NCBI GenBank assembly: GCA_002401155.1 | Contig: NVSG01000002.1 | Span: 160,223 to 224,222, forward strand | Direction of reading: 5' to 3' | DNA from: Hyphomicrobiales bacterium | GTDB taxonomy: Bacteria > Pseudomonadota > Alphaproteobacteria > Rhizobiales > Rhizobiaceae | Length of the DNA: 64,000 bases | Shown here: positions 35,054 to 45,934 of the stretch, in pieces | Numbering within the stretch: the stretch's first letter is position 1 | Layout of the letters: the number at the start of each line of letters is the position of its first letter | Made by a program: the position numbers and the translations under genes | Notes under the pieces: model-generated | What the model saw: the letters and a program-made list of their open reading frames with translations, nothing else | The model's database searches: none | Told to the model about the DNA's origin: nothing

Positions 35054-36043
35054 ATGATTAAATTCGGATTACTGGGAGCCGGGCGCATCGGCTATACCCA
35101 TGCGCTGGCAATCAGCGAACTCGCATCAGCCACAATTGCTGCGGTCTTCGACCCGGTGGAAGAAGCAGCTCAACGCGTTCAGGATATGACTGGCGCGCGC
35201 CGTGCGTCCGTTGAAGAAATCATGGCCGACGATGAAATCGACGCGGTGATTATCGCAACGCCTACCGATCTGCACGCTGATCAAATGGAAATGGCGGCGC
35301 GTGCCGGTAAAGCAATTTTTTGCGAAAAACCCATTGCGCTTGATCTGGAACGGGTACGTGATTGCCTCAAAGTTATTGAAGAAACCAATGCAAAAGTGAT
35401 GGTTGGTTTCAATCGTCGTTTCGATGCAAATTTTGCCAATGTGCGGTCGAAAATTGAAGCAGGCGCAATCGGCAATGTGGAGATGGTGCAGATTACTTCG
35501 CGCGACCCTTCACCGCCGCCAGCCGATTATGTTGGACGCTCTGGCGGTCTATTTCGCGACATGATGATCCATGATTTTGATATGGCACGTTTCCTCCTGG
35601 GCGAGGAAATAACCGAAGTCACAGCCACCGGTTCCGTGCTGGTGGATGAAGCCATCGGCAAGGCCGGTGATGTGGATAGTGCCACCGCGACCCTAAAAAC
35701 CGCCAGTGGAAAAATCGCGATTATTTCAAATTCCCGCCGTGCTTCTTATGGTTATGATCAGCGTGTTGAGGTGCATGGTTCAAAAGGTTTGATCAGTGCC
35801 GAAAACCTTCGCGCCACCACGGTAACGATTGCCAATGAAGAGGGCTATCACACCGAGCCTCTGCTTGATTTTTTCATGGAACGCTATGCCGCTGCCTATA
35901 AAAACGAGCTGGCATATTTTGTGAAATCACTGGAAGAAAATACGGTGATTACGCCAGACGGTTCGGACGGTTTAAAGTCATTGGAACTTGCCGATGCTGC
36001 GGTTAAATCAATGGAGCAAGGTAAGACAATCAAGCTTGCCTGA
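35054..36043 (+). CDS. iolG: Inositol 2-dehydrogenase
   Basis: IolG is an NAD-dependent oxidoreductase of the Gfo/Idh/MocA family that oxidises myo-inositol to scyllo-inosose, the first step of the pathway. The 329 residues carry an N-terminal Rossmann motif GAGRIGYTHA, the family EKP segment (CEKPIALD near residue 95) and the catalytic region GGLFRDMMIHDFDMARFLLGEE (Asp and His near 170-175). It closes the operon and converges on the phosphatase gene with one base between the stop codons. iolA, a transporter and the usual regulator are not adjacent. Confidence 0.93.
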   Translation: MIKFGLLGAGRIGYTHALAISELASATIAAVFDPVEEAAQRVQDMTGARRASVEEIMADDEIDAVIIATPTDLHADQMEMAARAGKAIFCEKPIALDLERVRDCLKVIEETNAKVMVGFNRRFDANFANVRSKIEAGAIGNVEMVQITSRDPSPPPADYVGRSGGLFRDMMIHDFDMARFLLGEEITEVTATGSVLVDEAIGKAGDVDSATATLKTASGKIAIISNSRRASYGYDQRVEVHGSKGLISAENLRATTVTIANEEGYHTEPLLDFFMERYAAAYKNELAYFVKSLEENTVITPDGSDGLKSLELADAAVKSMEQGKTIKLA

Positions 36044-36044
36044 A

Positions 36045-36626
36045 TCACATCTCTTCCATTGGGCGCCATCCATGCTGCACCTTCAGGCTGGCAATTTCTA
36101 TCGTAATGAAATTGCCACCGCCGCCCGTTTGATCATGCTTGCGATCAATGGGAATGCCGCTGAAATGACAATATAGCAATGTGCCAACGGCACCGTGGCC
36201 GATCAAAAGCAAGTCGCCTTCCTTGTGGGATGCAAGCACCGCCTGCACCTCGCCAACAATACGGGCCTGAGCGGCAGAGGCGCTTTCCCATCCTTCGACG
36301 GTTATGTCCGGATTGGCGAAAAATCTGTCGGCCATATCTTCGAATGCGGCGCTTTCCAGAAAGCCGGTGGAGGTGCGGTCATTCTCGTGCATCTTCTCGC
36401 GAGCTTCCGGTTTGATCCCGAGAGAATTGCCAAGGATTTCCGCAGCCTCGGTGGTCTTGGTTTCCGCGCTTGAAACGACACGGGTAGTTTTGGTCAATGT
36501 CGCGGAATTGCACAATTTATGAACCCGCTCCGCCCCCACATCTGAAAGTCCCCATTCTGGAACAGGAACATTCGGGTCAACATTCACCTGAGGATGGGTG
36601 AGATAGCGCAGCACTGCGCCGGTCAA
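36045..36626 (-). CDS. Histidine phosphatase family protein
   Basis: A 193-residue phosphoglycerate-mutase-like phosphatase. The family RHG signature is degenerate: the N-terminal segment reads [24 protein letters not shown]. The second catalytic His is present in [14 protein letters not shown] near residue 140. The first catalytic His appears as THP, with an Arg three residues earlier, so activity is uncertain. The start overlaps the xseA stop by four bases, indicating cotranscription. No specific substrate can be assigned. Confidence 0.8.
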   Translation of the reverse strand: MTGAVLRYLTHPQVNVDPNVPVPEWGLSDVGAERVHKLCNSATLTKTTRVVSSAETKTTEAAEILGNSLGIKPEAREKMHENDRTSTGFLESAAFEDMADRFFANPDITVEGWESASAAQARIVGEVQAVLASHKEGDLLLIGHGAVGTLLYCHFSGIPIDRKHDQTGGGGNFITIEIASLKVQHGWRPMEEM

Positions 36627-38062
36627 AACAAATTGCCCTGATCGATTTTTACCGCAGGTTTAATTGGCTTCTTCGGAGTAGGTGTCTTCGGTTTCACCGG
36701 CTTCCCGCCTTGCGCAACACCCTCGATTTCACCGTCCCGCATCCGCACGGTGAAAGCGTCACCCGGTCCAATAGCACTGGCCGACATGATAGCATTTTGA
36801 TCCCCATCGAGGATCAACGCATAGCCCCTTGCCAGCACATTGTTATAGGAAAGCGTTTCGATCAAACGGCTGGCTTGGTTAAGCCTTCCGCGCATACGTT
36901 CCATATGGTTACGTGCAGCAATATGTTTGCGCTGAACCAGGGCATCAAGGGTTTCTCCGGCGCGGGAAATAGATTTTTCCAATCCGGAAAGGTTCAGCCG
37001 CCCTGCTATGATATTGAGGCGGGAGCGATGGTTTTGGGTCAAATGCCCAAGGCCCCGACCCAAGCGACCCGACGCTTCATCAAGTCTGCGTCGCGGCATG
37101 GCAAGCAGCATATCGGGCGTCGCAAGTCCGCGCTCGGCGGCCCGCAAATCCGATTGATGACGTTCGAGTTTTCTGGAAATGGCTGTTTGAAGTCTTGCTG
37201 CCAGACTTGCGATAGTTGCTTCGAGATCAGCCTTTACCGGCACAGCAATTTCTGCCGCACCCGTCGGCGTTGGTGCGCGGATATCGGCTGCAAGATCAAT
37301 CAGCGTCCAGTCGGTTTCGTGGCCAACAGCGGAGATAATCGGCAGGTCGGAATCCGCCGTTGCCCGCACCACGGCCTCATCATTGAAACCCCATAAATCT
37401 TCGACGCTTCCCCCACCGCGCGCGACAATGATCATGTCGGGTTTGGGCATAGGGGAATGCTCATCCAGTGCATTAAACCCGCGTATGGCATTCGCCACTT
37501 CATCGCCGCTGGTATCGCCCTGAACCCGCACCGGCCAGACCAGCACATGCACCGGGAAACGGTCGGAAAGCCGATGCAATATATCGCGGATCACGGCACC
37601 TGTAGGCGAGGTAACCACGCCGATGACCTTCGGCATAAAGGGCAAAATTTGCTTGCGTTCAGCCGCAAATAACCCCTCGGCAGTGAGCTTCTTTTTGCGC
37701 TCTTCAAGCAGAGCCATTAAAGCACCTGCACCAGCAGGTTCCAGTCCCTCAATCACGATTTGATATTTCGATGAACCGGGGTAGGTGGTGAGCTTGCCGG
37801 TGGCAATAACTTCTAACCCTTCTTCGGGCAGATGTTTTAGTTTTGAAGCAACCCCGCGCCAGATAACAGCTTCCAGCCGGGCACGATCATCCTTCAGCGA
37901 GAAATAGGAATGGCCAGAGGAATGCGGTCCGCGATACCCGGAAATTTCACCGCGCACCCGCACATGGCCGAAGCGATCTTCGACGGTGCGTTTTAGTGCA
38001 CCTGAAATTTCAGAGACTGAATATTCGCCTGCATTTGATTTTTTTTTAGAAGATTCGACCAT
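36623..38062 (-). CDS. xseA: Exodeoxyribonuclease VII large subunit
   Basis: XseA, with XseB, degrades single-stranded DNA to oligonucleotides. The 479-residue protein has the N-terminal OB-fold domain ([25 protein letters not shown]), the catalytic core ([23 protein letters not shown] and [22 protein letters not shown]), a long helical region and a basic tail. These match the usual length and order. xseB is not in the window. The gene follows the ABC permease by 53 bases on the same strand and overlaps the phosphatase gene. Confidence 0.95.
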   Translation of the reverse strand: MVESSKKKSNAGEYSVSEISGALKRTVEDRFGHVRVRGEISGYRGPHSSGHSYFSLKDDRARLEAVIWRGVASKLKHLPEEGLEVIATGKLTTYPGSSKYQIVIEGLEPAGAGALMALLEERKKKLTAEGLFAAERKQILPFMPKVIGVVTSPTGAVIRDILHRLSDRFPVHVLVWPVRVQGDTSGDEVANAIRGFNALDEHSPMPKPDMIIVARGGGSVEDLWGFNDEAVVRATADSDLPIISAVGHETDWTLIDLAADIRAPTPTGAAEIAVPVKADLEATIASLAARLQTAISRKLERHQSDLRAAERGLATPDMLLAMPRRRLDEASGRLGRGLGHLTQNHRSRLNIIAGRLNLSGLEKSISRAGETLDALVQRKHIAARNHMERMRGRLNQASRLIETLSYNNVLARGYALILDGDQNAIMSASAIGPGDAFTVRMRDGEIEGVAQGGKPVKPKTPTPKKPIKPAVKIDQGNLF

Positions 38063-38115
38063 GGAACGATTCTATTGCTATCCAATGGTGGTTTCAACTC
38101 TTTAGAAGCCGATAT

Positions 38116-39663
38116 TTAAACGCCTTGGGGACGAAAGCTTCTGGCCACTAATAAAACCGTTAATGCCAAGGCTACCGGGATAATTGCAAACCACGAACCT
38201 ACGGCCACAAGACCCGCTGTTCCTGCCCAAAGGATGGAGGAAAATGCCTCAGCAAAAGTTGCTACCTTCGAAGATGTCTGTCTGCGGCGAAAGTTTGAAC
38301 GCTCGGCTTGGCTCCTGAACCATAACTGGATCATTGTCGCTGATGTCGCTGCAATCAAAATATGGATGGTGGCGATCATCGCCAGCCGTGCATCCAGATA
38401 AAACAACATCATCAAAATTGGACTGGCAATCATCACAATAGCGCCAAGCACAGCTTCAATTTTTGCGCGAATAAGAGTGCCTGTTGGAATTGGTGCGGTG
38501 GATACCAGATCGGGCGCATCCTCACCGGAAATCGCAAGCCATGCGAGGCCACCGGAAAGTTGCCCCGTGGCCATTACCAATACCGGTACCACAACCACGT
38601 CGAGTGCACCCGCATTGCCAAAGCCTTGCCACAGCATAAACGCCGGGGGCAGCAGATAGAGGATTTGCATCAGGGTTTGTGAAATCAGCCAATGATCGCG
38701 CAGCAACAAACGCCATTCCTTATGGCGCAAATGGGCGCTCACTGAGCGACGTTTGAATAGGGAAGCGTGGCTCTTTTGAATGATTGCTGCCCCGGTAAAA
38801 TTACTCGCTGCCAGCACGCGTTCGCCGAATCTAACCGAGAATACGCGAATTGAAACGGCAAGCGCGGTAATGGAGGCCAGCACAATTGTCATAATTGCTG
38901 TGGCATCTCCCATCAATGCCCGTGCAGGAAACCATATGAGGCTGTCTGCGTGCGGGGCATACGCCAGCACGCTTTCTGAGGAGAAGAACTCAATGCGCGA
39001 GATGCTGCCGATCGATGAAATCGCTGCAAGTTGAATGCCGATGATAAAGCTCGCGCCAACGATTGCAGCTACGATTTGCGCCATCGAGCGCGTACGTTTC
39101 GCACCAAATATTTTAAATAAACCAATGGTAACCGCCAGCGACAGGGAGGTTACAATAGCGCCAAGGCAAAACAGCAATGGATAGCCCGCCAGCCATTGCG
39201 CGCCATCATACCACGCCAGCACATTGATTGCCGGAGCAAATAAAACCAGTGAAAGCATGGTAGTGGAAACCGCAATGGCCCCCACGCGCACAGCAAATAG
39301 TTGTTTCACCGAGGTAGGCGAAGATAATATGAGATCAAGATCGGAACGGGCGTAAAACACCCGCGTCACCATCTCCAATGCCTGTGACATCATCAGCGAA
39401 AAGATCAAAAACATCGTGCCGGTAATCATCACAAAGGATGCTTTATCGGGCAGAATCCCGCTTTCCAGCGAGGGGCGTATCATGCCGTAAGCCAGCAAAT
39501 GCATTGCCGCCGCAGCGATGAAAATCACCAATAAAATAGTGCGTTCCCGGCCTGGTTTTCCAGCCGTCATCATGCGCATGAAATCGCGCCAGAACAGCGA
39601 AAATTCATGGCCTGCAAACCATTGCAACGTACCGGGTTTATTCGTTGGGGCAGAGATCATCAA
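38116..39663 (-). CDS. ABC exporter permease (12-TM, ABC-2-like)
   Basis: A 515-residue integral membrane protein with about twelve hydrophobic segments starting near residue 43, resembling large permeases of ABC-2/ABC-9-type exporters. The conserved early loop VFYARSDLDLILSSPTSVKQLFAVR is characteristic of this group. It is immediately downstream of an ATP-binding protein gene (nine bases apart), so the two presumably form an exporter. The substrate is not evident. Two adjacent ATG codons begin the frame and the ribosome site is weak. Confidence 0.82.
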   Translation of the reverse strand: MMISAPTNKPGTLQWFAGHEFSLFWRDFMRMMTAGKPGRERTILLVIFIAAAAMHLLAYGMIRPSLESGILPDKASFVMITGTMFLIFSLMMSQALEMVTRVFYARSDLDLILSSPTSVKQLFAVRVGAIAVSTTMLSLVLFAPAINVLAWYDGAQWLAGYPLLFCLGAIVTSLSLAVTIGLFKIFGAKRTRSMAQIVAAIVGASFIIGIQLAAISSIGSISRIEFFSSESVLAYAPHADSLIWFPARALMGDATAIMTIVLASITALAVSIRVFSVRFGERVLAASNFTGAAIIQKSHASLFKRRSVSAHLRHKEWRLLLRDHWLISQTLMQILYLLPPAFMLWQGFGNAGALDVVVVPVLVMATGQLSGGLAWLAISGEDAPDLVSTAPIPTGTLIRAKIEAVLGAIVMIASPILMMLFYLDARLAMIATIHILIAATSATMIQLWFRSQAERSNFRRRQTSSKVATFAEAFSSILWAGTAGLVAVGSWFAIIPVALALTVLLVARSFRPQGV

Positions 39664-39672
39664 AGGATATAC

Positions 39673-40428
39673 CTAAGCTGCATCCGCAATAGGATCAGCG
39701 GTCTCGGCCACCAGACTTAGGAAAATTTCTTCGAGATTATCAGATTTATTGCCGGTGGTTTTGCGAAGCTCTTCTAACGTGCCTTCGGCAATCAAATGAC
39801 CGTTGGCAATAACCCCGATACGGTCCGCCATGCGTTCTGCAACTTCCAGAATATGGGTGGTCATAATGACCGTGCAACCCTCGGCAACACGCTTTTGCAA
39901 AACATCTTTCACCAGACGTGCAGAACCTGCATCAAGCCCGGTCAACGGCTCATCGAGAATGATCAGTTTCGGATTGTGCACCAGAGCACCGGCCAGAGCC
40001 ACCTTCTGGCGCATGCCTTTGGAAAAGCCTTCGCAACGCTCATGCCCATGGGGTGTAAGCTGCAACCATTCCAGCAATTCGGCAGACTGGACACGGGCCT
40101 GTTCAGGAGCAATATCCCAAAGTCCGGCAACAAAATCCAGATATTCAAATGGTGTTAGCCGATCGTAAATCATCGGTTCATCAGAAACCCACGCAGTGAT
40201 GGCCTTGGCCTCCACCGGGTTTTCATCTGTATCAATACCGAAGATCGAAATCGAACCGGAATCTGCTTCAAGCAGGCCCGAAACCATACGAAGCGAAGTG
40301 GTTTTTCCGGCTCCATTGGGCCCCAGTAAAGCGTAAAACTCTCCGGCCCGGATTTCCAGATTAAGATCGTCCACCGCTGGTCGATCAAAGCTCTTGTTCA
40401 AATTCTTAACAGATAGTGCGTTTTGCAT
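39673..40428 (-). CDS. ABC transporter ATP-binding protein
   Basis: A 251-residue ABC ATPase with Walker A GPNGAGKTTSLRM (near residue 38), signature EGFSKGMRQKVALAGALVHNP (near 130), Walker B LIILDEPLTGLD and H-loop TTHILEVAERM. The sequence is of the exporter (ABC-2) type and it partners the permease directly downstream. The ATG at 40428 follows GGGGAAG, better than the in-frame ATG at 40452. Confidence 0.92.
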   Translation of the reverse strand: MQNALSVKNLNKSFDRPAVDDLNLEIRAGEFYALLGPNGAGKTTSLRMVSGLLEADSGSISIFGIDTDENPVEAKAITAWVSDEPMIYDRLTPFEYLDFVAGLWDIAPEQARVQSAELLEWLQLTPHGHERCEGFSKGMRQKVALAGALVHNPKLIILDEPLTGLDAGSARLVKDVLQKRVAEGCTVIMTTHILEVAERMADRIGVIANGHLIAEGTLEELRKTTGNKSDNLEEIFLSLVAETADPIADAA

Positions 40429-40549
40429 TGGTCTTCCCCAGTAGATATCCAAGGGATAAATTAGCAGGGCAAAGTTTAAGCGCAGTGAAATACCAGTAAA
40501 ATTCGCAGAACTTGCTGTTCATAGGAAACAGAAGGTTAAAAAAGTTAGA

Positions 40550-41662
40550 TTAAGCGATGGTTTTTTTCAGTCGCATAACACGAGCATAAGACGCTTTTAT
40601 CTGAGCTTGGCTCAACCGGCCATCCTTGACGGCGCGTAAAATCCACTGGATGACATGAACCGGAAGGTCTTCGTCATACTTCAAGGAATTGGACATCAGC
40701 AACAAATCATTGCCAGCCTGCAACGAGCGGATGCAGGCATCTTCCAGACTGAAGGATTTGCGTATGGCACCCATGTCCAGATCGTCTGTCAGGATCACAC
40801 CATTATAGCGCAACTTCTTGCGTAAAAGGCCAGTCAGGGCTTTCTTGGAGAAAGTGATTGGCAGTTTGCCGTTGGAAAAAGTCTTGTGATAAAGATGCCC
40901 ACCCATGATCAATGGTGCCTGTGCGGCCATGTTCTGGAACGGAATTAATTCTTCTTTGCCCCATGTTTTTGTGATGTCGACAAAGCCGTCATGGCTGTCG
41001 CCGCGCGATGTGCCATGGCCCGGAAAATGCTTTAGCGAGCAAGCAACTTTTGCCGACGACATGCCTGATACAAAAGCAGTGGCGAAAGATGTGATGCGGT
41101 CCGCATCCGTGCCAAAGCTCCTGCCATATCTGCCAATCACCGGGTTTTTTGGATCATGCACATCCACCGAAGGGGCCAGATTGAGGTTAAAGCCGGCGGC
41201 ACGCATTTCACGTCCGGCGGCGGCATAAAGCACCTTGGCTTTCGCGGCATTGAGATTGCCTGCCACCCAGCGGGCTTCCGGAATTTTCGTAAATCCAAGT
41301 TTCTTGGAAAGCCGTTGAACCTTGCCACCTTCTTGATCTACTGCTGTCAGGGTTTGGCGATCAGCATTCAAAAAACCGCGCGTCATACCGGTTACAAGTT
41401 TGCGCGATTTGAAGTTATGCCGCAGTAAAACCACCCCGCCAGCACGCCCCTTTGCGATATGGGCAGTCAGCGCTTTTGTTGATCTGTTTCCGGTAGAGTT
41501 TCCCGGCAGACCCAACAGCAATAATTGCCCGGCCATTTTAGCGACACCCGCCGCATGCACCGGAGTAGTGCGTAAAATCGCTGGTGCAAATAGCCCGACA
41601 CCAGCGCCTGCAACAAAATGACGGCGGCTGATATTGGAACCATTTTTACTTGAATTACTCAT
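40550..41662 (-). CDS. Tat-exported glycoside hydrolase family 3 protein (beta-N-acetylhexosaminidase-like)
   Basis: A 370-residue GH3 catalytic domain like NagZ, which removes GlcNAc from muropeptides. The signatures KHFPGHGTSRGDSHDGF (near residue 213, with the His-Asp dyad) and ILTDDLDMGAI (nucleophile Asp near 295) are present. The N terminus is NISRRHFVAGAGVGLFAPAILRTTPVHAA, a twin-arginine signal, so this protein should act in the periplasm, unlike the cytoplasmic NagZ of enterobacteria. The ATG follows GGAG. It stands alone between the ABC exporter and hisG, all on the minus strand. Confidence 0.88.
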   Translation of the reverse strand: MSNSSKNGSNISRRHFVAGAGVGLFAPAILRTTPVHAAGVAKMAGQLLLLGLPGNSTGNRSTKALTAHIAKGRAGGVVLLRHNFKSRKLVTGMTRGFLNADRQTLTAVDQEGGKVQRLSKKLGFTKIPEARWVAGNLNAAKAKVLYAAAGREMRAAGFNLNLAPSVDVHDPKNPVIGRYGRSFGTDADRITSFATAFVSGMSSAKVACSLKHFPGHGTSRGDSHDGFVDITKTWGKEELIPFQNMAAQAPLIMGGHLYHKTFSNGKLPITFSKKALTGLLRKKLRYNGVILTDDLDMGAIRKSFSLEDACIRSLQAGNDLLLMSNSLKYDEDLPVHVIQWILRAVKDGRLSQAQIKASYARVMRLKKTIA

Positions 41663-41737
41663 GGAAAACTCCGGTTTGAAAACTTGATTCGTCTCGTTCT
41701 ACAGCAAATATATCTGCCGCGCTAATTGAGACAATTA

Positions 41738-42439
41738 TTAGAGAATGTTAGCTATGCCTTCGCAAAGTGTCTGTTTAATGACCCTATCATTTTCGCCCCA
41801 CTCTGCCTTTTTTGAAGCCATCAACACGGCCTGACTTTTTAGGATAATACCATCGCTCAGGATTTTTAATTGATTGGCTCTCAGCGTTGTACCAGTAGAG
41901 GTGATATCAACAATGATATCAGCACTGCCAGAGGCCGGTGCTCCTTCGGTCGCGCCGAGGCTTTCAACAATCCGGTAGGCAGTGATGCCGTGATTGGCGA
42001 AGAAATTCTGGGTCAGGTGCCAATATTTGGTGGCAATGCGAAGCCGCCTGCCGTGACGGGCACGGAACTCTGCCGCCACATCATCAAGGTCAGCCACATT
42101 GGCTACATCAACCCATGCCTCTGGAACGGCAATCACCACATCCGCATGGCCAAATTGCAGGGGTACGCAAAATTCTACATAGGCTTCTGCATCGGCAATG
42201 GTTTCACGGGCCAAATCTTCGCCGGTGATACCCATCTGGATATTTCCGGCAATCAGTTCACGGGCAATTTCCGATGCTGAAAGAAAAGCGATTTCGACGT
42301 CACCGGGAGTGTTTTTCAATTGTCCATAATAGCTGCGTGCATTATCGGGCAATTCAACATTAAATCCGGCCTCGTTGAATATCTCAATAGAGCGTTCTTT
42401 GAGGCGGCCCTTTGAAGGAATGGCGATTGTGAAACTCAT
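41738..42439 (-). CDS. hisG: ATP phosphoribosyltransferase catalytic subunit (short form)
   Basis: HisG joins ATP and PRPP in the first step of histidine synthesis. At 233 residues it is the short form, which lacks the C-terminal regulatory domain and needs HisZ. Family segments include IAIPSKGRL at the start, [10 protein letters not shown] near residue 73, and the PRPP-binding region [20 protein letters not shown] near 170. It overlaps hisZ by four bases and is the last gene of hisS-hisZ-hisG. No attenuator was recognised upstream of hisS. Confidence 0.94.
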   Translation of the reverse strand: MSFTIAIPSKGRLKERSIEIFNEAGFNVELPDNARSYYGQLKNTPGDVEIAFLSASEIARELIAGNIQMGITGEDLARETIADAEAYVEFCVPLQFGHADVVIAVPEAWVDVANVADLDDVAAEFRARHGRRLRIATKYWHLTQNFFANHGITAYRIVESLGATEGAPASGSADIIVDITSTGTTLRANQLKILSDGIILKSQAVLMASKKAEWGENDRVIKQTLCEGIANIL

Positions 42440-43548
42440 GACACCACCTGCTCAAGTCGATCCATCCAGATCGAAAAGCCAACTGCAGGGACGGTGCTTT
42501 CCGCCCCAAGAATAGACATCAAATGATCGTAACGACCGCCGCCCACAAGAGGTCGCTTACCGTTCGACGCGTAAATTTCAAACACCTGTCCGGTGTAATA
42601 ATCGAGCCGTCTGCCAAAGGAAGCCTGATAGTGAACGGAGCAATTTTCCATGCCACTTGATTGAATGCCTTCGAAGCGTGCTTTCAGGTTTTCAAAACTC
42701 GGACCGAAACTCAGATTATTTGCAGCTTCGAACTCACCCATGATTTTTGCTGCATCTTCAATAGGTGCATCAATCTCAAGGAATTGCTCCAGAGCAGAAC
42801 GGTTTTCATCGGACAGCGTGGCGGAGGCCAGTTCAACTTTATCCATCAATCGCGAAGCAATAGCACTTGGCGTGCGTCCGGCAGAAAGCGGCAGGCCTGA
42901 TGCGCGCATCTTGTCGGTAACCCAACCAGCCACCGCTTGCGCATCATCGGAGTTGATATGCTCCACCAAATCAGCGGGCAAATCCTCATAAGGGTTGCTG
43001 CTCTCGCCGGATAGCCTTTCGAGGCTCTGGTTCAAACGCTCAGTGTCACCAAACTCTCGACCAAGCTTTTCTTGCCATGCTTTGGGCAGGCCAAGGGCTA
43101 ACAGCAGCGCTTTGAAAATCGCCTGATCCCCAAGCAAAATAGTAATATCGCCAACACCGAGTTTGCGCAAAATGGTTTCCGCATCAAGCAGGCTGGCAAT
43201 ATCTGCCTCCACCCGGTTTTCATTGCCGAGGTCTTCAATACCCGCCTGATCGAACTCATGGGGTTCGTCTTCGCGTTGGCGAAATACCGTGCCCACATAA
43301 CCATAGCGCACCGGAATTTGGCCCGACGCCAAATGGTGCAGGCATACCGGCACGGTAAATTCCGGTCGTAGACAAAGATTGGTGCTGGTCTGGTCGCTGG
43401 TTAAAAACATCAGGCGACGAAAATCTTCGCCCGCCGTTTCTAGATATGGGTCAGCAGGTTGCAGTAATCCGATCTCTGCATTGACGCAGTCATTGGCTTC
43501 AAAAAATGCATGAAGCTGATCAGCAAATTTGGTCGCTACCTGAACCAT
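42436..43548 (-). CDS. hisZ: ATP phosphoribosyltransferase regulatory subunit
   Basis: HisZ is a paralogue of histidyl-tRNA synthetase that does not charge tRNA but forms the hetero-octameric ATP phosphoribosyltransferase with short HisG. The 370 residues show degenerate class II synthetase features: [13 protein letters not shown] (motif 2-like region) and [24 protein letters not shown] near the C terminus (motif 3-like). The anticodon-binding domain is absent. It starts three bases after hisS and overlaps hisG. Confidence 0.93.
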   Translation of the reverse strand: MVQVATKFADQLHAFFEANDCVNAEIGLLQPADPYLETAGEDFRRLMFLTSDQTSTNLCLRPEFTVPVCLHHLASGQIPVRYGYVGTVFRQREDEPHEFDQAGIEDLGNENRVEADIASLLDAETILRKLGVGDITILLGDQAIFKALLLALGLPKAWQEKLGREFGDTERLNQSLERLSGESSNPYEDLPADLVEHINSDDAQAVAGWVTDKMRASGLPLSAGRTPSAIASRLMDKVELASATLSDENRSALEQFLEIDAPIEDAAKIMGEFEAANNLSFGPSFENLKARFEGIQSSGMENCSVHYQASFGRRLDYYTGQVFEIYASNGKRPLVGGGRYDHLMSILGAESTVPAVGFSIWMDRLEQVVS

Positions 43549-43551
43549 GAT

Positions 43552-45066
43552 TTAACCGGCAGCCTTCGCCGCCACACGGTCGGCAGCTTGCTCTTCTAAA
43601 ATACGCTTCACCTCGGAAACAAGATCATCCTCTTTGGCAGATATCTGTGCCGGTCGGGACTCGCGCCATGTGATGTTATCTTCAATCTCGGCTGAAAGGC
43701 GTTTGCCCTCGATCAAATCCTTGATTTGAACTTCGCCATTTTCGCGTTCATCAGAACCCTGAATGATCGCAATCGGCGAACCGCGATGATCGGCATATTT
43801 CAACTGATTGCCAAATTTCTTCGGATTGCCCTGATACATCTCGGCGCGAATACCGGCTTCGCGCAATTTCTGAACCATGCCCTGATAGCGTGCCAGAGCA
43901 TCCGTATCGCGGTCCATCACGCAAACAACAACCGGCGCAATCGCTTCACTGTCTTCCAGCTTGCCAAGGTTTTTAAGCGCCGTCATCAACCGGGATACAC
44001 CAATGGAAAACCCGGTTGCCGGAACCGGCTGACCCATAAAGCGGGAAACCAATCCGTCATAACGCCCGCCGCCACCGACAGAACCAAAGACAACTTTCTT
44101 GCCTTTTTCATTGACCACATCGAAGGTCAATTCGGCCTCGTAAACAGGCCCGGTATAATATTCAAGTCCGCGCACCACAGACGGGTCAAATACGACGCGG
44201 CCCTGATATCCCGCTGAATCGGTGAGGGTCATCAGCACCGCAGTTTCTTGCGAAGGTTGATCGTCCCCATTGAGCGAAGTAATCATCTCGCCAATGGCCG
44301 CCAGTTTATCGGCACCAGTTTCTCCGGGCGCAAACAGATAATTCATAATGATCTCGACTTGCGTATCGGCAAGTTCAACACCTTTGGTAACGTCGCCGCT
44401 TTCATCTTCACGGCCAGCACCGAGCAGTGCCTTGACGCCGTCGCGACCAAGCCGGTCGAGTTTATCCATGGCACGCATCACATCGAGGCGTTTTTCTTCT
44501 GCGATTTCAGCAGCTTCCATCACGCCGTCAAGCACTTTGCGATTGTTGACGCGGATGACATAGTCGCCGCGCTCAATGCCCAAAGCTTCCATCACATCGG
44601 CCATCATCATGCACATTTCCGCATCGGCCTGAACGCCGGGAGCACCGACACTATCGGCATCAAACTGCATGAATTGGCGGAAACGGCCCGGTCCCGGTTT
44701 TTCATTGCGAAAAACCCAACCGACACGGTAGGTGCGATAGGGCAGTTGAATCTCGTTGTAATTTTCAGCCACATGACGCGCCAGCGGAGCGGTCAAATCA
44801 TAGCGCAGGCTCATCCATTGATCGTCGTCATCAGTGAGCGAAAATACGCCCTCATTGGGACGGTCAGCGTCAGGCAAAAACTTGCCCAGCGCATCGGTAT
44901 ATTCAAACAATGGCGTTTCAACCGGATCAAATCCGTAGCGCTCATAGACCTCGGCAATTTTTGCAATCATGGCATTCGCAGCGCGGATATCGGCCGCATC
45001 GCGGTCAACAAAACCACGCGGCAATCGCGCTCTTAATTTTTGCGGTTTTTTATTCTTGCGAGACAT
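43552..45066 (-). CDS. hisS: Histidyl-tRNA synthetase, alphaproteobacterial type
   Basis: HisS charges tRNA-His. The 504 residues include [20 protein letters not shown] at the N terminus, class II motif 2 ([27 protein letters not shown]), the histidine-specific [23 protein letters not shown] and motif 3 [26 protein letters not shown], then an anticodon-binding domain. Extra segments and the length differ from the 424-residue E. coli type. They fit the divergent HisRS that in alphaproteobacteria accompanies tRNA-His without G-1; such a tRNA is present at 16.5 kb. First gene of hisS-hisZ-hisG. Confidence 0.95.
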   Translation of the reverse strand: MSRKNKKPQKLRARLPRGFVDRDAADIRAANAMIAKIAEVYERYGFDPVETPLFEYTDALGKFLPDADRPNEGVFSLTDDDDQWMSLRYDLTAPLARHVAENYNEIQLPYRTYRVGWVFRNEKPGPGRFRQFMQFDADSVGAPGVQADAEMCMMMADVMEALGIERGDYVIRVNNRKVLDGVMEAAEIAEEKRLDVMRAMDKLDRLGRDGVKALLGAGREDESGDVTKGVELADTQVEIIMNYLFAPGETGADKLAAIGEMITSLNGDDQPSQETAVLMTLTDSAGYQGRVVFDPSVVRGLEYYTGPVYEAELTFDVVNEKGKKVVFGSVGGGGRYDGLVSRFMGQPVPATGFSIGVSRLMTALKNLGKLEDSEAIAPVVVCVMDRDTDALARYQGMVQKLREAGIRAEMYQGNPKKFGNQLKYADHRGSPIAIIQGSDERENGEVQIKDLIEGKRLSAEIEDNITWRESRPAQISAKEDDLVSEVKRILEEQAADRVAAKAAG

Positions 45067-45146
45067 GGATAAACTGCCTTTGGTGGCTCTGTTTGGATTT
45101 CGCTTCGGTGGTAGCTCATCCGCCTTTATATGGCAAGTTTTGTGAC

Positions 45147-45785
45147 CTATTTCGGCCGCACGAATTTCGCCCGTTCTGCGTCAATCTTCGCCCGGCAAGT
45201 GCAACCCTCGATATGATCATTGACCATCCCCATCGCTTGCATGAAGGCATACATGGTAGTGGGGCCAACAAATGACCAGCCGCGCTTTTTCAAATCCTTC
45301 GACAGGGCAGTGGACAGCGGCGATATCGGGTTATTGCGTAACCAATCGTAAGTGAGAACGTCAGGGCGCTCATCTTCCGGTGGTTCCCAGCGCCAGAAAT
45401 ACGCACCCACAGACCCTTCGCTCTCGGCCATCTCGATGGCCATACGAGCATTATTGATGGTAGATTTGATCTTGCCACGATGGCGAATAATACCGGCATT
45501 GAGAACCAGCTTCTCGATATCCGCATCACCCATAGCAGCCACTTTTTCGATATCAAAATCATGAAACGCATCACGAAAGTTCTCGCGCTTGCGCAAAATA
45601 GTGATCCACGAAAGCCCGGCCTGAAAGCCTTCAAGACAAATTTTTTCAAACAACCGCTGGTCACTATCCTCAGGCGTGCCCCATTCATCATCGTGATAAA
45701 TCACATATTGCTCATCTTCGCCCGGCCAAAAACACCGCGTGGTACCATTGTCATCTTTTATCAATCCGGTTTTTTCTGCACTCAT
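45147..45785 (-). CDS. tag: DNA-3-methyladenine glycosylase I
   Basis: Tag excises 3-methyladenine from alkylated DNA. The 212-residue protein begins with the zinc-binding Cys and His region ([21 protein letters not shown]), followed by [30 protein letters not shown] with the catalytic Glu. It ends with the second pair of zinc ligands in [11 protein letters not shown]. The ATG at 45785 follows GAGGG; the frame continues upstream to 45842 without similarity. It is divergent from the DUF2927 gene and 80 bases upstream of hisS on the same strand. Confidence 0.94.
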   Translation of the reverse strand: MSAEKTGLIKDDNGTTRCFWPGEDEQYVIYHDDEWGTPEDSDQRLFEKICLEGFQAGLSWITILRKRENFRDAFHDFDIEKVAAMGDADIEKLVLNAGIIRHRGKIKSTINNARMAIEMAESEGSVGAYFWRWEPPEDERPDVLTYDWLRNNPISPLSTALSKDLKKRGWSFVGPTTMYAFMQAMGMVNDHIEGCTCRAKIDAERAKFVRPK

Positions 45786-45934
45786 AGGACCCTCGAATCG
45801 TGAATTAGTGATTATTTTTGTAATATTGAACAGGCAAGCCAAGCTGGATCAACCAAAATTAAGTTTGTTTATAAAAACCTCTATCTCGCCACTTCTTTAG
45901 CGCTATAAGAAACGCAAGGGAGGATGTTCAGCTA

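Noticed and set aside
44248..45036. Plus-strand 262-codon frame opposite hisS
   Set aside because: It is antisense to hisS, with a His/Phe-rich composition typical of reverse frames and no family match.
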